Shown: one piece after another, positions 49,086-59,828 of the stretch
Position numbering within the stretch: position 1 is the stretch's first letter
How the letters are laid out: each line of letters starts with the position of its first letter
From: Symbiodinium natans
Taxonomy: Eukaryota; Sar; Dinophyceae; Suessiales; Symbiodiniaceae
Length of the DNA stretch: 64,000 bases
NCBI GenBank assembly: GCA_905221605.1
Contig: CAJNDS010002842.1
Coordinates: forward strand, 198,580 to 262,579
Direction: 5' to 3'
Made by a program: the position numbers and the translations under genes
The notes under the pieces: model-generated
Seen by the model: only the letters and a program-made list of their open reading frames with translations
Told to the model about the DNA's origin: nothing
Database searches by the model: none

Positions 49086-49598
49086 GTGAGATCCTCAAGC
49101 CCTGAACGGTAGTCGGCTTTTAGGGGCTAGGTCATAGACAGTGACTAGTGTGCTCTTGCGATGCCTGCGCAGACCTGGATTCGCGCTGGGTAGAATCTAG
49201 AAGGGGTTTGGGGGGAGTAGAACGTCCCGGAAGCTTTGTGGCGCATTGCAGCATGAATCACGCAAGGCACTCTTCCTGTTTGATGTGTCAAAAGCTGTGC
49301 CGGTGCTTGTTCTGATACTTCAAAAGCAGCGACTTGGGGTGTACAGAGGGGCCCCGCGACTGTTTAAGGCAGTCACCGCTGGCGAGCTTTCTGAGAAGGA
49401 AAATCTCCTGTGTCCAGATCCAGAGCAAGCTTCCAGTCCCCTGAAACCCTTGCTTGACTAGCTTTCGTGTGACAAACCAAGCAAGCAGGGCATGTGCAAC
49501 ACCAATAACAACATGTGTACTCAGAGCCGTGAAATACATACGTGGAAAACGGATTACGTGCTAACCGGCCGGCACGTTAACACGCAAACCCTACCTAG

Positions 49599-49606
49599 GC
49601 CAGGCA
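49599..49606. repeat. Right target site duplication
   Basis: GCCAGGCA, identical to 41295-41302. Confidence 0.85.
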
Positions 49607-50970
49607 TATGGCACTTTATTATATTGCAGGCTTTCGGGGAAACACCCCGCCTCCTTACATTGTTCCCTAAACCCTAAACATATATATATATATGTATATA
49701 TATATATATGTATATAGAACCCTTATATGTGTATATGTGTAGATAAATATATATATATATATATGTATAGACATATATGCATCTTAGACATCTCTGCATA
49801 TGGGGGTTAGAGAACTGGCCATATTGCCCCAGCTGCGATCGCAGGACAGGACATGGTCCAACTGATCTGCTACGCCCAGAGACAGGCGTCCAATACCCTA
49901 CCCCTGTCCCTGTAAACCCTAAACCCTAAACCCGAAGCCCTAAGCCCTAAACCCTAAACCCGAAACCCGAAACCCTAAACCCTTAACCCTTAACCCTTAA
50001 CCCTTAACTCTTATATAACCCTTAAACCCTAAACCCTAAACCCTAAACCCTAAACCCTAAACCCTAAACCCTAAACCTTAAACCCTAACCTAATTCAATC
50101 GCTAAACCCTTCGTCAAGCCGTGGGATTTTGGGGTTTAGGGTGTTTAGGATTCAAGCAGGGTTTTGGTGTTTACGTTTTGTCGGCTTTAGCTATGGTATT
50201 TTGGGGTTTAGGCTTTAGTGATTGGGGTTCACCGGGTTTCAGTGTCAAATTTTGGGGTAAGGTGTCTGGAGTGACCCTAAACTAAACCCTAAACCCTAAA
50301 CCCTAAACCCCCAAAATTGCGTAGTATATCTTCGACAAGCTTTCGATGAGCCGTCGAGCACCTAAGCCCTTAAAGGCCTCGAGCCCGAAATCCCAAGGGC
50401 CTAAAGCCCGAAACAACTTTCAGGATCGAAGGCTCTGAGCCCTCCAGGGCTTAAGGCGCTTCACTTTGTGGATAAGGAGTCAGGTGTCCTGGACCCCTAA
50501 ACCCTAAACCCTAAACCCTAGACCCTAAACCCTACTGGAGTTCCGCTTGGGGCTTAGGGTTCAGGACTCGGAGATTCGCTGTGAAGGCAGCAAAAACACT
50601 CACAGTGTCCAAGAGTCCAACCACAAAGGGTTTAGGGTTTGGGGGAAGAGGATGGGTACCTCGAATCTGAGATCGAAGGTCACTCGTGGAGTTTACCCTG
50701 GACCCTAAACCCGTGAACGACCCCATGGGGGTGGTACCCCTTTCGGCTGTGCAACTAGATCCATGTGCATTGTCGCGTCGTCAGCTGACTCACTCAGGTT
50801 CTTAGGCCAAAGCCTCCACCCCTCCTTCCCTCACCAAACCTGGAAACTCCGAAGGATAACCGGAAGCTCTGAACGCAAACTCCGCCCTCCATGAAACCCT
50901 AGACACCCGAAAGCCTAAACCCTAAACCCTAAACCCTACGAAACTGTTCATGCACCGATCGTTCTGCGAG
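49607..50970. other. Return of telomere-like arrays
   Basis: TA microsatellite 49680-49770, CCCTAAA arrays 49913-50095 and 50285-50310. A possible exon lies at 50325-50357 (YIFDKLSMSRR, acceptor GCGTAG, GC donor). Otherwise nothing coding seen. Confidence 0.5.
50325..50357 (+). CDS. Tentative exon of second split gene
   Basis: Reads YIFDKLSMSRR in phase 0 after GCGTAG with a GC donor (GCACCT). CCCTAAA repeats precede it. Product unknown. Confidence 0.35.
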
Positions 50971-51039
50971 GTGGTCCGCGCCACTCAGTTCGTCAACCGC
51001 ATTCGGTTCTTGAACGTCCAGGCCGAATTGGCCAAGCCA
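50971..51039 (+). CDS. Exon of second split gene, unknown product
   Basis: Reads VVRATQFVNRIRFLNVQAEL then AKP between GCGAG and GTGTTT. The open frame extends upstream as KLFMHRSFCE to 50941, so the acceptor is uncertain. No domain recognised. Confidence 0.5.
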
Positions 51040-51440
51040 GTGTTTTCGCCAAACGACCCTAAGACCCCTGGGGTATAATTGGAGGTTCATGAGGAAAACC
51101 CGAAATCCTAGACCCTAATTCTGAAGTCTGGACCCCTGGGTTCTATAGGGTATGTAAGGGGTCTAGAAGGGTCTCCCATTTAAGAGCCCCCCATGTTCAA
51201 AACGGAATGTTCAACATACCCCTTGGGCATACCCTTAAAGGAAGTTATGATCTTCTGCGAAAATAGGTGTGGGTTTTGGGGCATGTTGGCTCGTACTCTT
51301 AGGAAATGAAGAGACCGTGCAGCTCTCCTTAGAGTGATGACTCGCTTCCCCTGCCCCCGGCTTCGAGGAGCTGGGAGGATAGTCAGGAGGGAAGTTTTAC
51401 CCTGAAGCCACGCACCCCTGAACCTACTAAATCCTGCCCC

Positions 51441-51513
51441 TGGACCCCCAAAGTATGTAAACGAAATCACCCCAAACCCTTCAAAGGGCCATGATTTTAC
51501 ATATTTTGGGGGA
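51441..51513. mobile_element. Short palindromic MITE, family CCCCAAAATATGTA
   Basis: Ends TGGACCCCCAAAGTATGTAA and GATTTTACATATTTTGGGGG. Third copy of the family. Confidence 0.6.
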
Positions 51514-52125
51514 TTAGGAGTTAGGAAACCCCTAGTCACTGTATGAGCCAGCATAGCCGCACCCCCCCCCCCCCCCCCTCACCCGGTGGTAATCCCCCCT
51601 GCCCCCCTCTGGTTCATGCTGGGTTTTTTGGCTTCCCCCCCCCCCCCCCCCCCCTGTGGTTCTTGGTCTGTGGTTCATGAGTTAGGGTTTAGGGTTAGGC
51701 TGTAGAGTTCAGGATTTTCACTCTGACCCCCTTGGTCCATTGCTTCACGATGGGTTTAGAGTTTAGGGTTCAAGGTTTGGGGTAATGGTAGGCTTATGGT
51801 TTCTCCTCTCCCCCCCCTGTGGTTCGTGCTGGGTTAACGGTTCAGGGTTAAAGCGGTTCAGGTTTCGGGATTACCCTTCTCCCCCTCCGTGGTTCATTGG
51901 CGGGTTCAGGTTTTCGGGCTTGGGCTTCAGGGTTTGGGGTCTAGGTTAAGGGCTTCCCTCTCCCCCCCCTTGTGGTCCGTGGTGTTTTTGGGGTTAAAGG
52001 GCAGGGCTTGGGGGGGGGGGGATACCGGGGGGGGGGGGGGGCGTCGATTCCGCAGAACGCGGGCTTATATCAAACCCCTGAACCCCCGCCACGCCAAGCC
52101 CTGGCACGAGCTCCCACCACACCAG

Positions 52126-52281
52126 CCCAGAGACTCCAAAACCCCTTAATTAAGGAATAGACCTTAATAGGAACCCTAAACCCTAAACCCTAATCCCTTA
52201 ACCCTCATAAACCCTAAACCCTAGACCCTAGACCCTGATTTAAGGTAGATTCCTTAATTAAGGGGTTTTGGAGTCTCTGGG
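52126..52281. mobile_element. Long palindrome with telomere-like core
   Basis: 42-bp arms: left 52126-52167 (CCCAGAGACTCCAAAACCCC then TTAATTAAGGAAT) and right 52240-52281, complementary except for about two positions. Between them lies CCCTAAA/CCCTAGA repeat (52172-52236). Confidence 0.8.
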
Positions 52282-52909
52282 AGGTCGATGGTGTGCAGGA
52301 GCGACTGAACGTCGCAGGCGCCTGACGTTTTGTTGGGGTTCAGGGTATAGGGTTTAGGTTTAGGGTTTAGGGTTTAGGGTTTAGGGTTTAGGGTGTTTAG
52401 TGATGGACTTTGGGTTTCAGAAACAGGGCTTATTTTTTGTTTGTTGTTTCTTTGAGGTGGGGTGTGGGGTTCAGAGCTTTTGAGGTTTTGGCGTCTGCCG
52501 TGGTGAGGGTGACTGAATCATTGACTGAAGTCTACGGGCACGTATGTTCAGTATTTTGGCACGGGCGCCCCTACTTTCTGAAAACCCCCCACCGTTAACC
52601 CACCACCTGAGTCCCGGCGTCCACGAGGCAATCTTCGAACAAGTCGCTTGTGCCGATTTGGGCATCAATATGCCAAATAGGGGAAACCTAAAGCCCTTCA
52701 ACCCCGAATGAAGCTGGGTTTAGGGTCTAGGGTCTAGGGTTTAGGGCTTAGGGCTTAGGGTTTATGGTTTGGGCGGGTGGATCGTTTGACTGCCGTGGCT
52801 GCTTTGAATCCCTATCTTATCGCGGACCGTAGCAGAATTTATGTCAGGGACTCGAGTTGGGGTCCATTTCACGACACGCAACGCAGTGCTTCGTGAACCG
52901 TGTCTTCAG

Positions 52910-52960
52910 CGCGTGAAAGTGCGCAGAATCGGAATCGGAATGCCTGATGCCTCTAGCCAG
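52910..52960 (+). CDS. Exon of second split gene, unknown product
   Basis: The acceptor GTGTCTTCAG and a GC donor (GCTCCT) enclose 17 codons, RVKVRRIGIGMPDASSQ. Not recognised. Confidence 0.45.
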
Positions 52961-53048
52961 GCTCCTCACCCTGAACCCCAAAACCAACCCTAAACCCTAA
53001 GCCTAAACCCTAAACCCTAAACCGTAAACCCTAAACCCCTGGCTGCAG

Positions 53049-53092
53049 GCAAAGCACTTCAGGTGGAGGGCCTGGAGCAGATCCAGGCGCTG
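53049..53092 (+). CDS. Exon of second split gene, unknown product
   Basis: After CTGGCTGCAG one frame reads KALQVEGLEQIQAL up to GTTTCT; it stays open to VSSGNGIE. CCCTAAA precedes and TTTAGGG follows. Not recognised. Confidence 0.5.
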
Positions 53093-53987
53093 GTTTCTTC
53101 GGGGAATGGGATTGAGGATTTAGGGTTTAGGATTTACGGTTTAGGGGTTTAGGATTTAGGGTTTAGGGTTTAGGGTTTAGGGTTTAGGATTTACGGTTTA
53201 GGGGTTTAGGATTTAGGGATCGGGTTCCTAAACCCTTATTAGGGTTATTAGGGATAGGGTTCCTAAACCCTAAACCTTAAACCCCTAAACCGAAAACCCC
53301 CAGCAAGGTTGTAATCGCTGGAGTGCTCTTTTCACACGCTCCTGAGTACGATCCCTGTCTTCACTGAGAATTCCTTCAAGCCCAAGGGGAACAACCCGCC
53401 GGATCCCCAGGCTACTCTTGGGCCCGTTTTGTGAGGGCCTAGGGTCTCTGAAACTCCGTAAGCACTCAAGCCCGAAACCTCCAACCTTAAAACCCTAAAG
53501 CCTATAGGCCTTGTTTAGGGCTTGGAGGAGTGGCTACGACGACACTGTCGAAGACACCCATACAACATGGGCCCAAACCATCGTTTCTGGAAGCAACTTG
53601 AACCAAAGGTTAAAGCGAATTGGATTTACTGGGGGAGGTAACCTTGAGTTCCCAAAACAAATGGATGAAGTACTCCGAATACCCAGGCCCAATCCCCCAA
53701 CCCCCACCAAGTAGCCTATAGACCCTCCGCTTGGGTTGCCGCTCAGGAAACTAGGGTTTAGAGTTTAGGAAATCTACCGGGACCTGCAAACCGTTCCTGA
53801 TATATATACACATATATTCATCTCTATATCTTCATTTCACGGCATCTACACCTGCCTACTGATGTGTAGGAGCCCAAGCACAGACGGTGTGACCTCATAC
53901 AAGGGGCTCTTGTTGGACCCATCATCTGGGTTTAGGGTCTAGGGTTTAGGGTTTGTTGGACCCATCACCTCGCCTTTTGCCTGCCAG

Positions 53988-54046
53988 ACTGCCTCCCGCA
54001 ACGATGTGGTCTGGGGCGAAGCTGCTCAACGACTCTTGGTTGCAGG
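53988..54046 (+). CDS. Exon of second split gene, unknown product
   Basis: The acceptor TGCCTGCCAG is followed by TASRNDVVWGEAAQRLLVA; the donor is GTTTAGGG. Phase fits the exon at 54171. Confidence 0.55.
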
Positions 54047-54170
54047 GTTTAGGGTTTAGGGTTTAGTGTTTATAGGGTTTAGGGTTTAGGGTTTAGGGGT
54101 TAGGCCCAAACCTCTGCAAGCGAACCACCCAAAACCCTAAACTCTGAAGCTAAGAGCTTAAACTCCACAG

Positions 54171-54200
54171 GGACACACGAGCCGAGGTTCAGAGGCCCAG
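54171..54200 (+). CDS. Exon of second split gene, unknown product
   Basis: Between CTCCACAG and GTGTCA, reading DTRAEVQRP in phase with the previous exon. Confidence 0.4.
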
Positions 54201-54724
54201 GTGTCATGTTCAGGGTGCAGGGGACTTAGGGTTTTGGGTTTAGGGTGCAGGGTTTAGGGGTTTAGGGTTTAGGGCGTCATCCTTACTTCCGAAGCCAGTC
54301 ATCAACAATCCAACATGCAGGCGCAAGCCCCTGTGCCCGTTTTTTCTACCAGTGCAACCCTAAACCCTAAGCCCTAAGCCGTAAGCCCTAAACACTAAAC
54401 CCTAAACCCTAAACCCTAAACCCTAAACCCTAGACCCTAGACCCTAGACCCTAGACCCTAGACCCTAAACCCTAAACCCAACAGCCCTAGCGTAGATGCC
54501 AGTTCTTGAACAGCCGTTGTAGGGTCCGCACTCTTAGGGCGTTAACACCCCTAACCGGGGTCATCCCACACCCTGCTCAAAAGGTTTCAAGGTTGAGGGC
54601 TTGGGGTCTTGGGGTCAGGGGTTTAGAATTTAATTTAGGGTTTAGGGTTTTGGTTAAGGGTCTCGGTTTAGGGGGTTTTAGAGTTGTTTTTCTGTTCAGG
54701 GCGTGGAGGGGTAACAATCCACAG

Positions 54725-54822
54725 GACAGCTGGTGCTGCATCATCTTGATGTAACCCGGCAGAACACATATCCGGTGGTGGACGAGCTGGAGAGGCCGCA
54801 TGAGGGCTTTGAGATGTTCATG
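54725..54822 (+). CDS. Exon of second split gene, possible CBS-like segment
   Basis: Reads QLVLHHLDVTRQNTYPVVDE and then LERPHEGFEMFM between ATCCACAG and GTGATT. The N-T-Y-P-V-V-D pattern recalls the G-F-P-V-V-D of CBS domains, but 32 residues are too few to be sure. Confidence 0.5.
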
Positions 54823-55647
54823 GTGATTAGCTCACATCTGAGTTCAAGCGCTAAGTCCTAAGATCCTAGACCCTACACCATGAAGGGTCATAAGCCCTAC
54901 CAGAAGCCCTAAACCCAAAACCCTAAATCCCTAAACCCCTAAACCCTTAAACCCTTAAACCCCTAAACCCCTAAACCCCTAAACCCCTAAACCCCTAAAC
55001 CCCTAAACCCCTAAACCCCTAAACCCCTAAACCCCTAAACCCCTAAACCCCTAAACCCTTAAACCCCTAAACCCTAAACCCCCCTACAAAGGACTTGGCA
55101 TGCAATTACGAGTGCGGGCTTCCGGGGATCAGAGCATTGGGATGCCGGGTCTGTGAAGGTCCGTTTCGGCTTGTGTGGTGTAAGGTTTAGGGTTTAGGGT
55201 TTAGGGTTTAGGGTTTAGGGTTTAGGGTTTAGGGTTTAGGGTTTAGGGTTTAGGGTTTAGGGTTTAGGGTTTAGGGTTTTCTGTGTAGGGTTTAGGGTTT
55301 AGGGTGTAGGGTTTAGGGTTTAGGGTTTAGGGTTTAGGGTTTAGGGTTTAGGGCTTAGCGTTTAGGGTTTAGGGTTTAGGGTTTAGGGTTTCCTCGATGC
55401 TGGGGGGGCTATGAAATAAGGGTCAGAGTTGGGGTCTAGAGTCTTGGGGTCACCCTAAACCCTAAACCCTAAACCCTACACCCTAAACCCTTAACCCTAA
55501 ACCCTAAACCGTAAAAGGATCCCCCTGGAGCCCAGCCCGCATTCAGAGAAGCCTGGGCTAGGGGTTTAGGGTTTCGGGTTTAGGGTTTAGGGTTTCGGGT
55601 TTAGGGTTTAGGACGAACCTGGCGCGCTCCCTTTCCCCAACCCGCAG
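54823..55647. repeat. Long telomere-like arrays, two strands
   Basis: CCCCTAAA array 54907-55080 (an 8-bp variant unit), TTTAGGG arrays 55181-55275 and 55285-55390, CCCTAAA 55453-55510. A small candidate (CGLPGIRALGCR near 55104-55140) is not called. Confidence 0.8.
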
Positions 55648-55694
55648 AGTATGGGACTGGCAAGGGACTATTGGGGCCCTTCCTTGGGATCCGG
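55648..55694 (+). CDS. Exon of second split gene, unknown product
   Basis: Good acceptor CCCCAACCCGCAG; the frame that joins the next exon reads YGTGKGLLGPFLGIR. Donor GTTTAG. Confidence 0.5.
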
Positions 55695-55783
55695 GTTTAG
55701 TAAAGTTTAGGGTTTAGTAGGGTTTAGGGTTTAGGGTTTAGGGTTTAGGGTTTAGGGTTTAGGGTTTAGGGTCTCTGTTCCAG

Positions 55784-55847
55784 GGACAACTAGCGGCCGG
55801 AATTGCACGAGCAACTCGGCCACTCGGGATGCGAATCGTCTTCTTGG
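55784..55847 (+). CDS. Exon of second split gene, unknown product
   Basis: Good acceptor TCTGTTCCAG; reads GQLAAGIARATRPLGMRIVF then L; donor GTTTAGGG. A faint likeness to a Rossmann-fold G-x-x-x-x-x-A segment is not enough for a call. Confidence 0.55.
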
Positions 55848-57057
55848 GTTTAGGGTTTAGGGTTTAGGGTTTAGGGTTTAGGGTTTAGGGTTTAGGGTTT
55901 AGGGTTTAGGGTCCGGGTTTAGAGTTTACCGTCTAATGTAGGGATCGGAAATACTTGTTGGTACTATTCCCTTGTGGTCCTCTATATTACTATACTATGT
56001 TACCCCCCCCCCCCCGCCCCAATCCGCTACTCTAATTGTTAAGGCGCCTATATTAGGTGGTGTCAAGGTCTGGGGGTGGGCTTGTGAGGCTTGTTCGCAC
56101 CCAAGTGTCTAGAGGTGTTTAGGAATCTAAGTTGGGGTTTTGAGGTGAGGAGTTTGTGCTTGAGAGCTGTTGGGCACCCGGGACGGGGGTTTAGGGTTTA
56201 GGGTTTAGGGTTTGGGGTTTAGGGTTTAGGGTTTACGGCTTAGGGTTTAGGGGGGGGAGGGGGTGGGCTTTTCGGGAGGTTTCGGGAGGTTTTCCGGCTC
56301 GCACGGTGGGATCCATCCCTGCTCCCAAGCCCCAACCCCCAAGAATCGGGCCCAACGAGCACCCTAAACCCTAAACCCTAAACCCTAAACCCTAAACTCT
56401 AAACCCTAAACCCTCAACCCTAAACTATACATCATCCCTACACAATCTCTAAGGTTAGCGTGGAGTCTCCTCTCAGGAGCTGGACCTGCAAGTAAACCCG
56501 CATGTGGATCGCCCAAAACTTCCAAACTTAGCTCAACAATGCTTGGAGGGTTTAGGGTTTAGGGTTTAGGGCTTTGGGCTTAGGGTTTAGGGTTTAGGGT
56601 TCAGGGATACCTGGAGGTTCAGGGTGCTTAGTAACGCAAGTACGGGGGTTTCCGGTGTTAGGGGTACCCTTTTCGGGGGGTATCTTTAAGGGGATTCCAA
56701 TCTTTTAGGGGTTTACAAGGGGTACGCCCTATTTTGGGAAATACCTGTATCCCCTAAATCATTCTAAGGGTAGTTACGCGGTTCATTCGTATGGTCCCTT
56801 ACCTTCCTTAAAGGGTTCTGAAGTAAGGGCCCTTGGGTTTTACAGGGTATTAAATGGGTATAATTATAAGGCCCCCCCAAAAAAAAAAAAAACAAGGCCT
56901 ATATTCAGGGACCATGTGGTCGGATCCTTATTTTGAGAAGCTCCCAAGCCAAAATCCTAAATCCTAAGCCTGAGCACTAAACCCTACACCCTAAACCCTA
57001 AACCCTAAACCCCAAACCCTGAACCCTAAACCCAAAGGGTTTTTGCGCAAGCTCCAG
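55848..57057. other. Non-coding stretch with arrays
   Basis: TTTAGGG 55848-55912, 56190-56235 and 56549-56605; CCCTAAA 56362-56415 and 56985-57030; poly-C 56006-56016; an arm-like MITE copy 56766-56810. A 15-nt candidate exon (ELDLQ, 56477-56491, CTCTCAG/GTAAAC) is possible. Confidence 0.5.
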
Positions 57058-57082
57058 GCTGTGCTCGGTGGCCCTCAGTGCG
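57058..57082 (+). CDS. Tentative exon of second split gene
   Basis: The acceptor AAGCTCCAG and donor GTTTAGGG enclose AVLGGPQC. Confidence 0.35.
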
Positions 57083-57427
57083 GTTTAGGGATGAGAGTGT
57101 AGGGGGCATATTCCTCCAAACAGGTAGTTTGAAACTTTGGGTCCCCTGTAGATGGCGGCACCCTCAAATTAAGGATCCCGCCACAAAGGAACCTAGTCTC
57201 GAGAAATGCCCATAGCGGCGATTTGTGTAATTGAACTGACAGCGTTGGATTTGAGAGCCCTTTTGTGCCCTAAACCCTGTGCCTTTTTCCAAATCCTAAG
57301 CCCTAAACCCGAGCCCACAATCCGATCCCGCACAACCCCCCACAGGCCCTAAGCTGGAAAATGCTCGCAGGTGCGGGCCTCTTCAACACCTAAGTTCCTG
57401 CAGTAGAAGTGTTCCGTTTCACTCCAG

Positions 57428-57474
57428 TCTCAATGGCAAAGCCATGCGTGTGCAACAGAAGAGGCTGCAAGGCC
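57428..57474 (+). CDS. Exon of second split gene, unknown product
   Basis: A pyrimidine-rich acceptor (CCGTTTCACTCCAG) is followed by LNGKAMRVQQKRLQG and a GTGACG donor. Not recognised. Confidence 0.45.
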
Positions 57475-57641
57475 GTGACGAAAATCATCAGAACCCACCC
57501 TGTGAACCGCATTAGGGCTTAGGGTGTAGGGTTTAGGGTTTAGGGCTTAGGGCTTAGGGCTTAGGGCTCAGGGTTTAGGGTTTAGTGTTCGTTGTTCTCT
57601 TCGACATCCTTCCGGGCTTGCGGTTCTTGGTTTCGCCTCAG

Positions 57642-57658
57642 GGAATTGAACATCTTGT
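57642..57658 (+). CDS. Tentative microexon
   Basis: Acceptor TTTCGCCTCAG and consensus donor GTAAGT around 17 nt (GIEHL in one frame). Confidence 0.35.
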
Positions 57659-57791
57659 GTAAGTGTGGGGGTTTAGGGCTTTGGGTACCTAACATCCCAA
57701 TTTCTTATTAAGAACTAGTAAGTAGTTAACAACGAAGATGGTTGTCTTCTTTTCAAAATGACATGATCACTTCGGGGTCTCTCTTTTCTAG

Positions 57792-57819
57792 TTATTTATC
57801 GCTTGGGATGCCGAGAAAG
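57792..57819 (+). CDS. Tentative exon of second split gene
   Basis: Strong acceptor TCTCTTTTCTAG and donor GTCTGC around 28 nt; frames read LFIAWDAEK or, in phase with the previous microexon, YLSLGMPRK. Confidence 0.35.
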
Positions 57820-58388
57820 GTCTGCAGAGAAGGCTTCGGCTTGAGGGTTTAGGGTTTAGGGTTTAGGGTTTAGGGTTTAGGGCTTTTGGTAGAGATTCCT
57901 AGTTTGGATCAACCCGCTACATAGCAAAAGGTACTCGTGAGGTGAACCCAGATGCCCTCCGACCACACCCTTCAGGCACCCATATCCTGGCAGGATAAAT
58001 CCTATAATCCTAAACCCTAAACCCAACAACCCTAAACCCTAAACCCCAAACCGTAGAACACCAAGCACTAACCGCCCAAGGTCCAAATCTGCCCCGAAAG
58101 CCTCAAAGCCCACAACCCCAAAGAATGACCAACCTCCAGACACCCCTGCCTAAACCCTAAACCCTCTGCAGACCTAAGCCCAGACACCCTGAACCAAACC
58201 CGCCTAAACTCCAAGACATTCGAAAAGAGGCCTACAGATATATATAATACGTAGAAGAATGATGATGACAGAGGTATGTATAGTTGCAGAAAAAAGCAGC
58301 AACCTGGCCCCTGAAGCCCCTGTCACCCAAAACAAACCACTCTAAACCCTAAACCCTAAACTCTAAACTTTCACAATCAGAAGCGCAG

Positions 58389-58425
58389 AACTGTCCTGGG
58401 GGAGAATCCCGAGCCTTCCGCTGAG
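58389..58425 (+). CDS. Tentative exon of second split gene
   Basis: Between AGCGCAG and GTACCA one frame reads TVLGENPEPSAE. Confidence 0.35.
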
Positions 58426-59046
58426 GTACCAAACCCCTGAGCACCTGAGGCACTAAACCTCCTTTAACGTTTAGGGTTTAGGGTTTAGGGTGTGGGGTTT
58501 AGGGTTTAGGGTTAGGGTTGAGGGTTTAGGGTTTAGGGTGTAGCCCTAACCCCCAAGCCCCCTTCACATGCCAAGGCGGTGGAAAGGTCTCGCCCTGGGA
58601 TCCCGACCTCATCCAGGACCACCGTTTAGGGTTTAGGGTTGAGGGTTTTGGGGTTTAGGGTTTGGGGTTTAGGGTTTGGTAGGGTTTAGGGTTTAGGGTT
58701 TTGGGTTTTGGGTTTTGGGTTTAGGGTTTAAGGTTTAGGGTTTAGGGTTTAGAGTTTATCTTATTCACAGATTTAGAGTTTGTTCGGGCACATGTAGGGG
58801 TACCCTTCTTGCTTGACATGACTAAATTCAAACGCCAATCCTGAACCCGAAGCTCTAAACACACAAGCCCTAAGCCCTAACCCCTAAACCCTAAAACCCT
58901 CAAACCCTAAAACCCTCAAACCCTCAAACCCTAAACCCCTAAAACCCTCAAACCCTAAACCCTAAAGACCCTAAAACCCTAAAACCTTAAAACCCTAGAA
59001 CCCTAAACCCTAAACCCCTTAAGCCCTATCCCGACACCCGAAGCAG

Positions 59047-59103
59047 GCATTGTCGCGGCCGGCGACAGCTCCCGATCCTCGGTCGACGCCGGACAAAGGC
59101 GCG
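59047..59103 (+). CDS. Tentative exon of second split gene
   Basis: Between CGAAGCAG and GTTTGA; all three frames are open (for example IVAAGDSSRSSVDAGQRR), so the frame is unknown. Confidence 0.35.
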
Positions 59104-59828
59104 GTTTGATGTTTTTCTTTTGTTAAAGTTGATGCCCTAAACCCTAAACCCGAAACCCCAAACCCCAAACCCTTGATCCTGAAACCTAAGCCCTAAATCC
59201 TAGTTGAATGTTTCGGCTTCAGGGCCTTTTTTTTTGGGGGGGGGGGGGGGAAGCCACGCCCCGAGTTGCCGGGTAGTTCTCGAAATCATTCTGTATATTA
59301 TGCCGTACATTATACTGTACATTATACTGTGTATTATACTACTCTTTTATACTACTATATTTTTACTGTATATTCTACTGTATATTATTCTGCTATTTGC
59401 TCAAGAACCAGATAAAAGGTGTTCTTCCTTACAAAGTCAAGATGATTTGTTTGTCTTTTTGTGGATGGAAGGGGGGCTTCTCAAGCAAATAGTAGTGTAG
59501 GGTTTCTTGTTGTGTTCCTCATTTTAAGGGTGCCCATGTGCACAGAGTTCCCTTAGACTAGCCTTAGACGTGTAAGAGGCAAGGTGTTTTTTTTTTTTTT
59601 AATACTTCTCTTGTACTCTAGCAACCCTAAACCATAAACCCTAAACCCTAAACCCTAAACCCTAAACCCTAAACCCCTTGAATGGTCTCTCTGCAAGGCT
59701 ATCCTTTAGACCTTCGGGACACTCGACATGCCAGCTAAACCCTAAGCGGCACGACTCCGCCACTCCCACCTTGACGGCCAAATGAACCCTAAAATTGGGG
59801 TCATATACCCTCTACAAGGTGGGGGGGG

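Larger units (their letters stand above)
47686..49589 (+). other. 3' non-coding part of hAT element
   Basis: Contains an SR/S-rich but unphased frame (47700-47880), the tRNA-like sequence at 48148 and at least six copies of a short repeat around GGTTCCAGGCCACTGAAACG (48383-49085). No complete gene seen. Confidence 0.5.
41303..49598 (+). mobile_element. hAT-like DNA transposon with 8-bp target duplication
   Basis: 8296 bp. The 8 bases GCCAGGCA occur immediately outside both ends (41295-41302 and 49599-49606). Inside, the ends are inverted: CTAGGTAGG at 41303-41311 and CCTACCTAG at 49590-49598. Next to them both ends carry copies of CACGTTAGCACG/ACGTGCTAAC-like motifs, as in hAT subterminal regions. 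An 8-bp duplication is the hallmark of the hAT superfamily, and the internal gene encodes a hAT transposase in at least six exons. A histone-H3-like ORF lies in its last intron and a tRNA-like sequence in its 3' part. Removing the element restores an uninterrupted sequence with one GCCAGGCA. Confidence 0.85.
51040..52909. other. Non-coding stretch with C/G tracts and palindrome
   Basis: Poly-C runs 51561-51578 and 51637-51653, poly-G runs 52010-52041, degenerate TTCAGGGTTT text, palindrome 52126-52281, TTTAGGG 52355-52395. No gene recognised. Confidence 0.5.
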
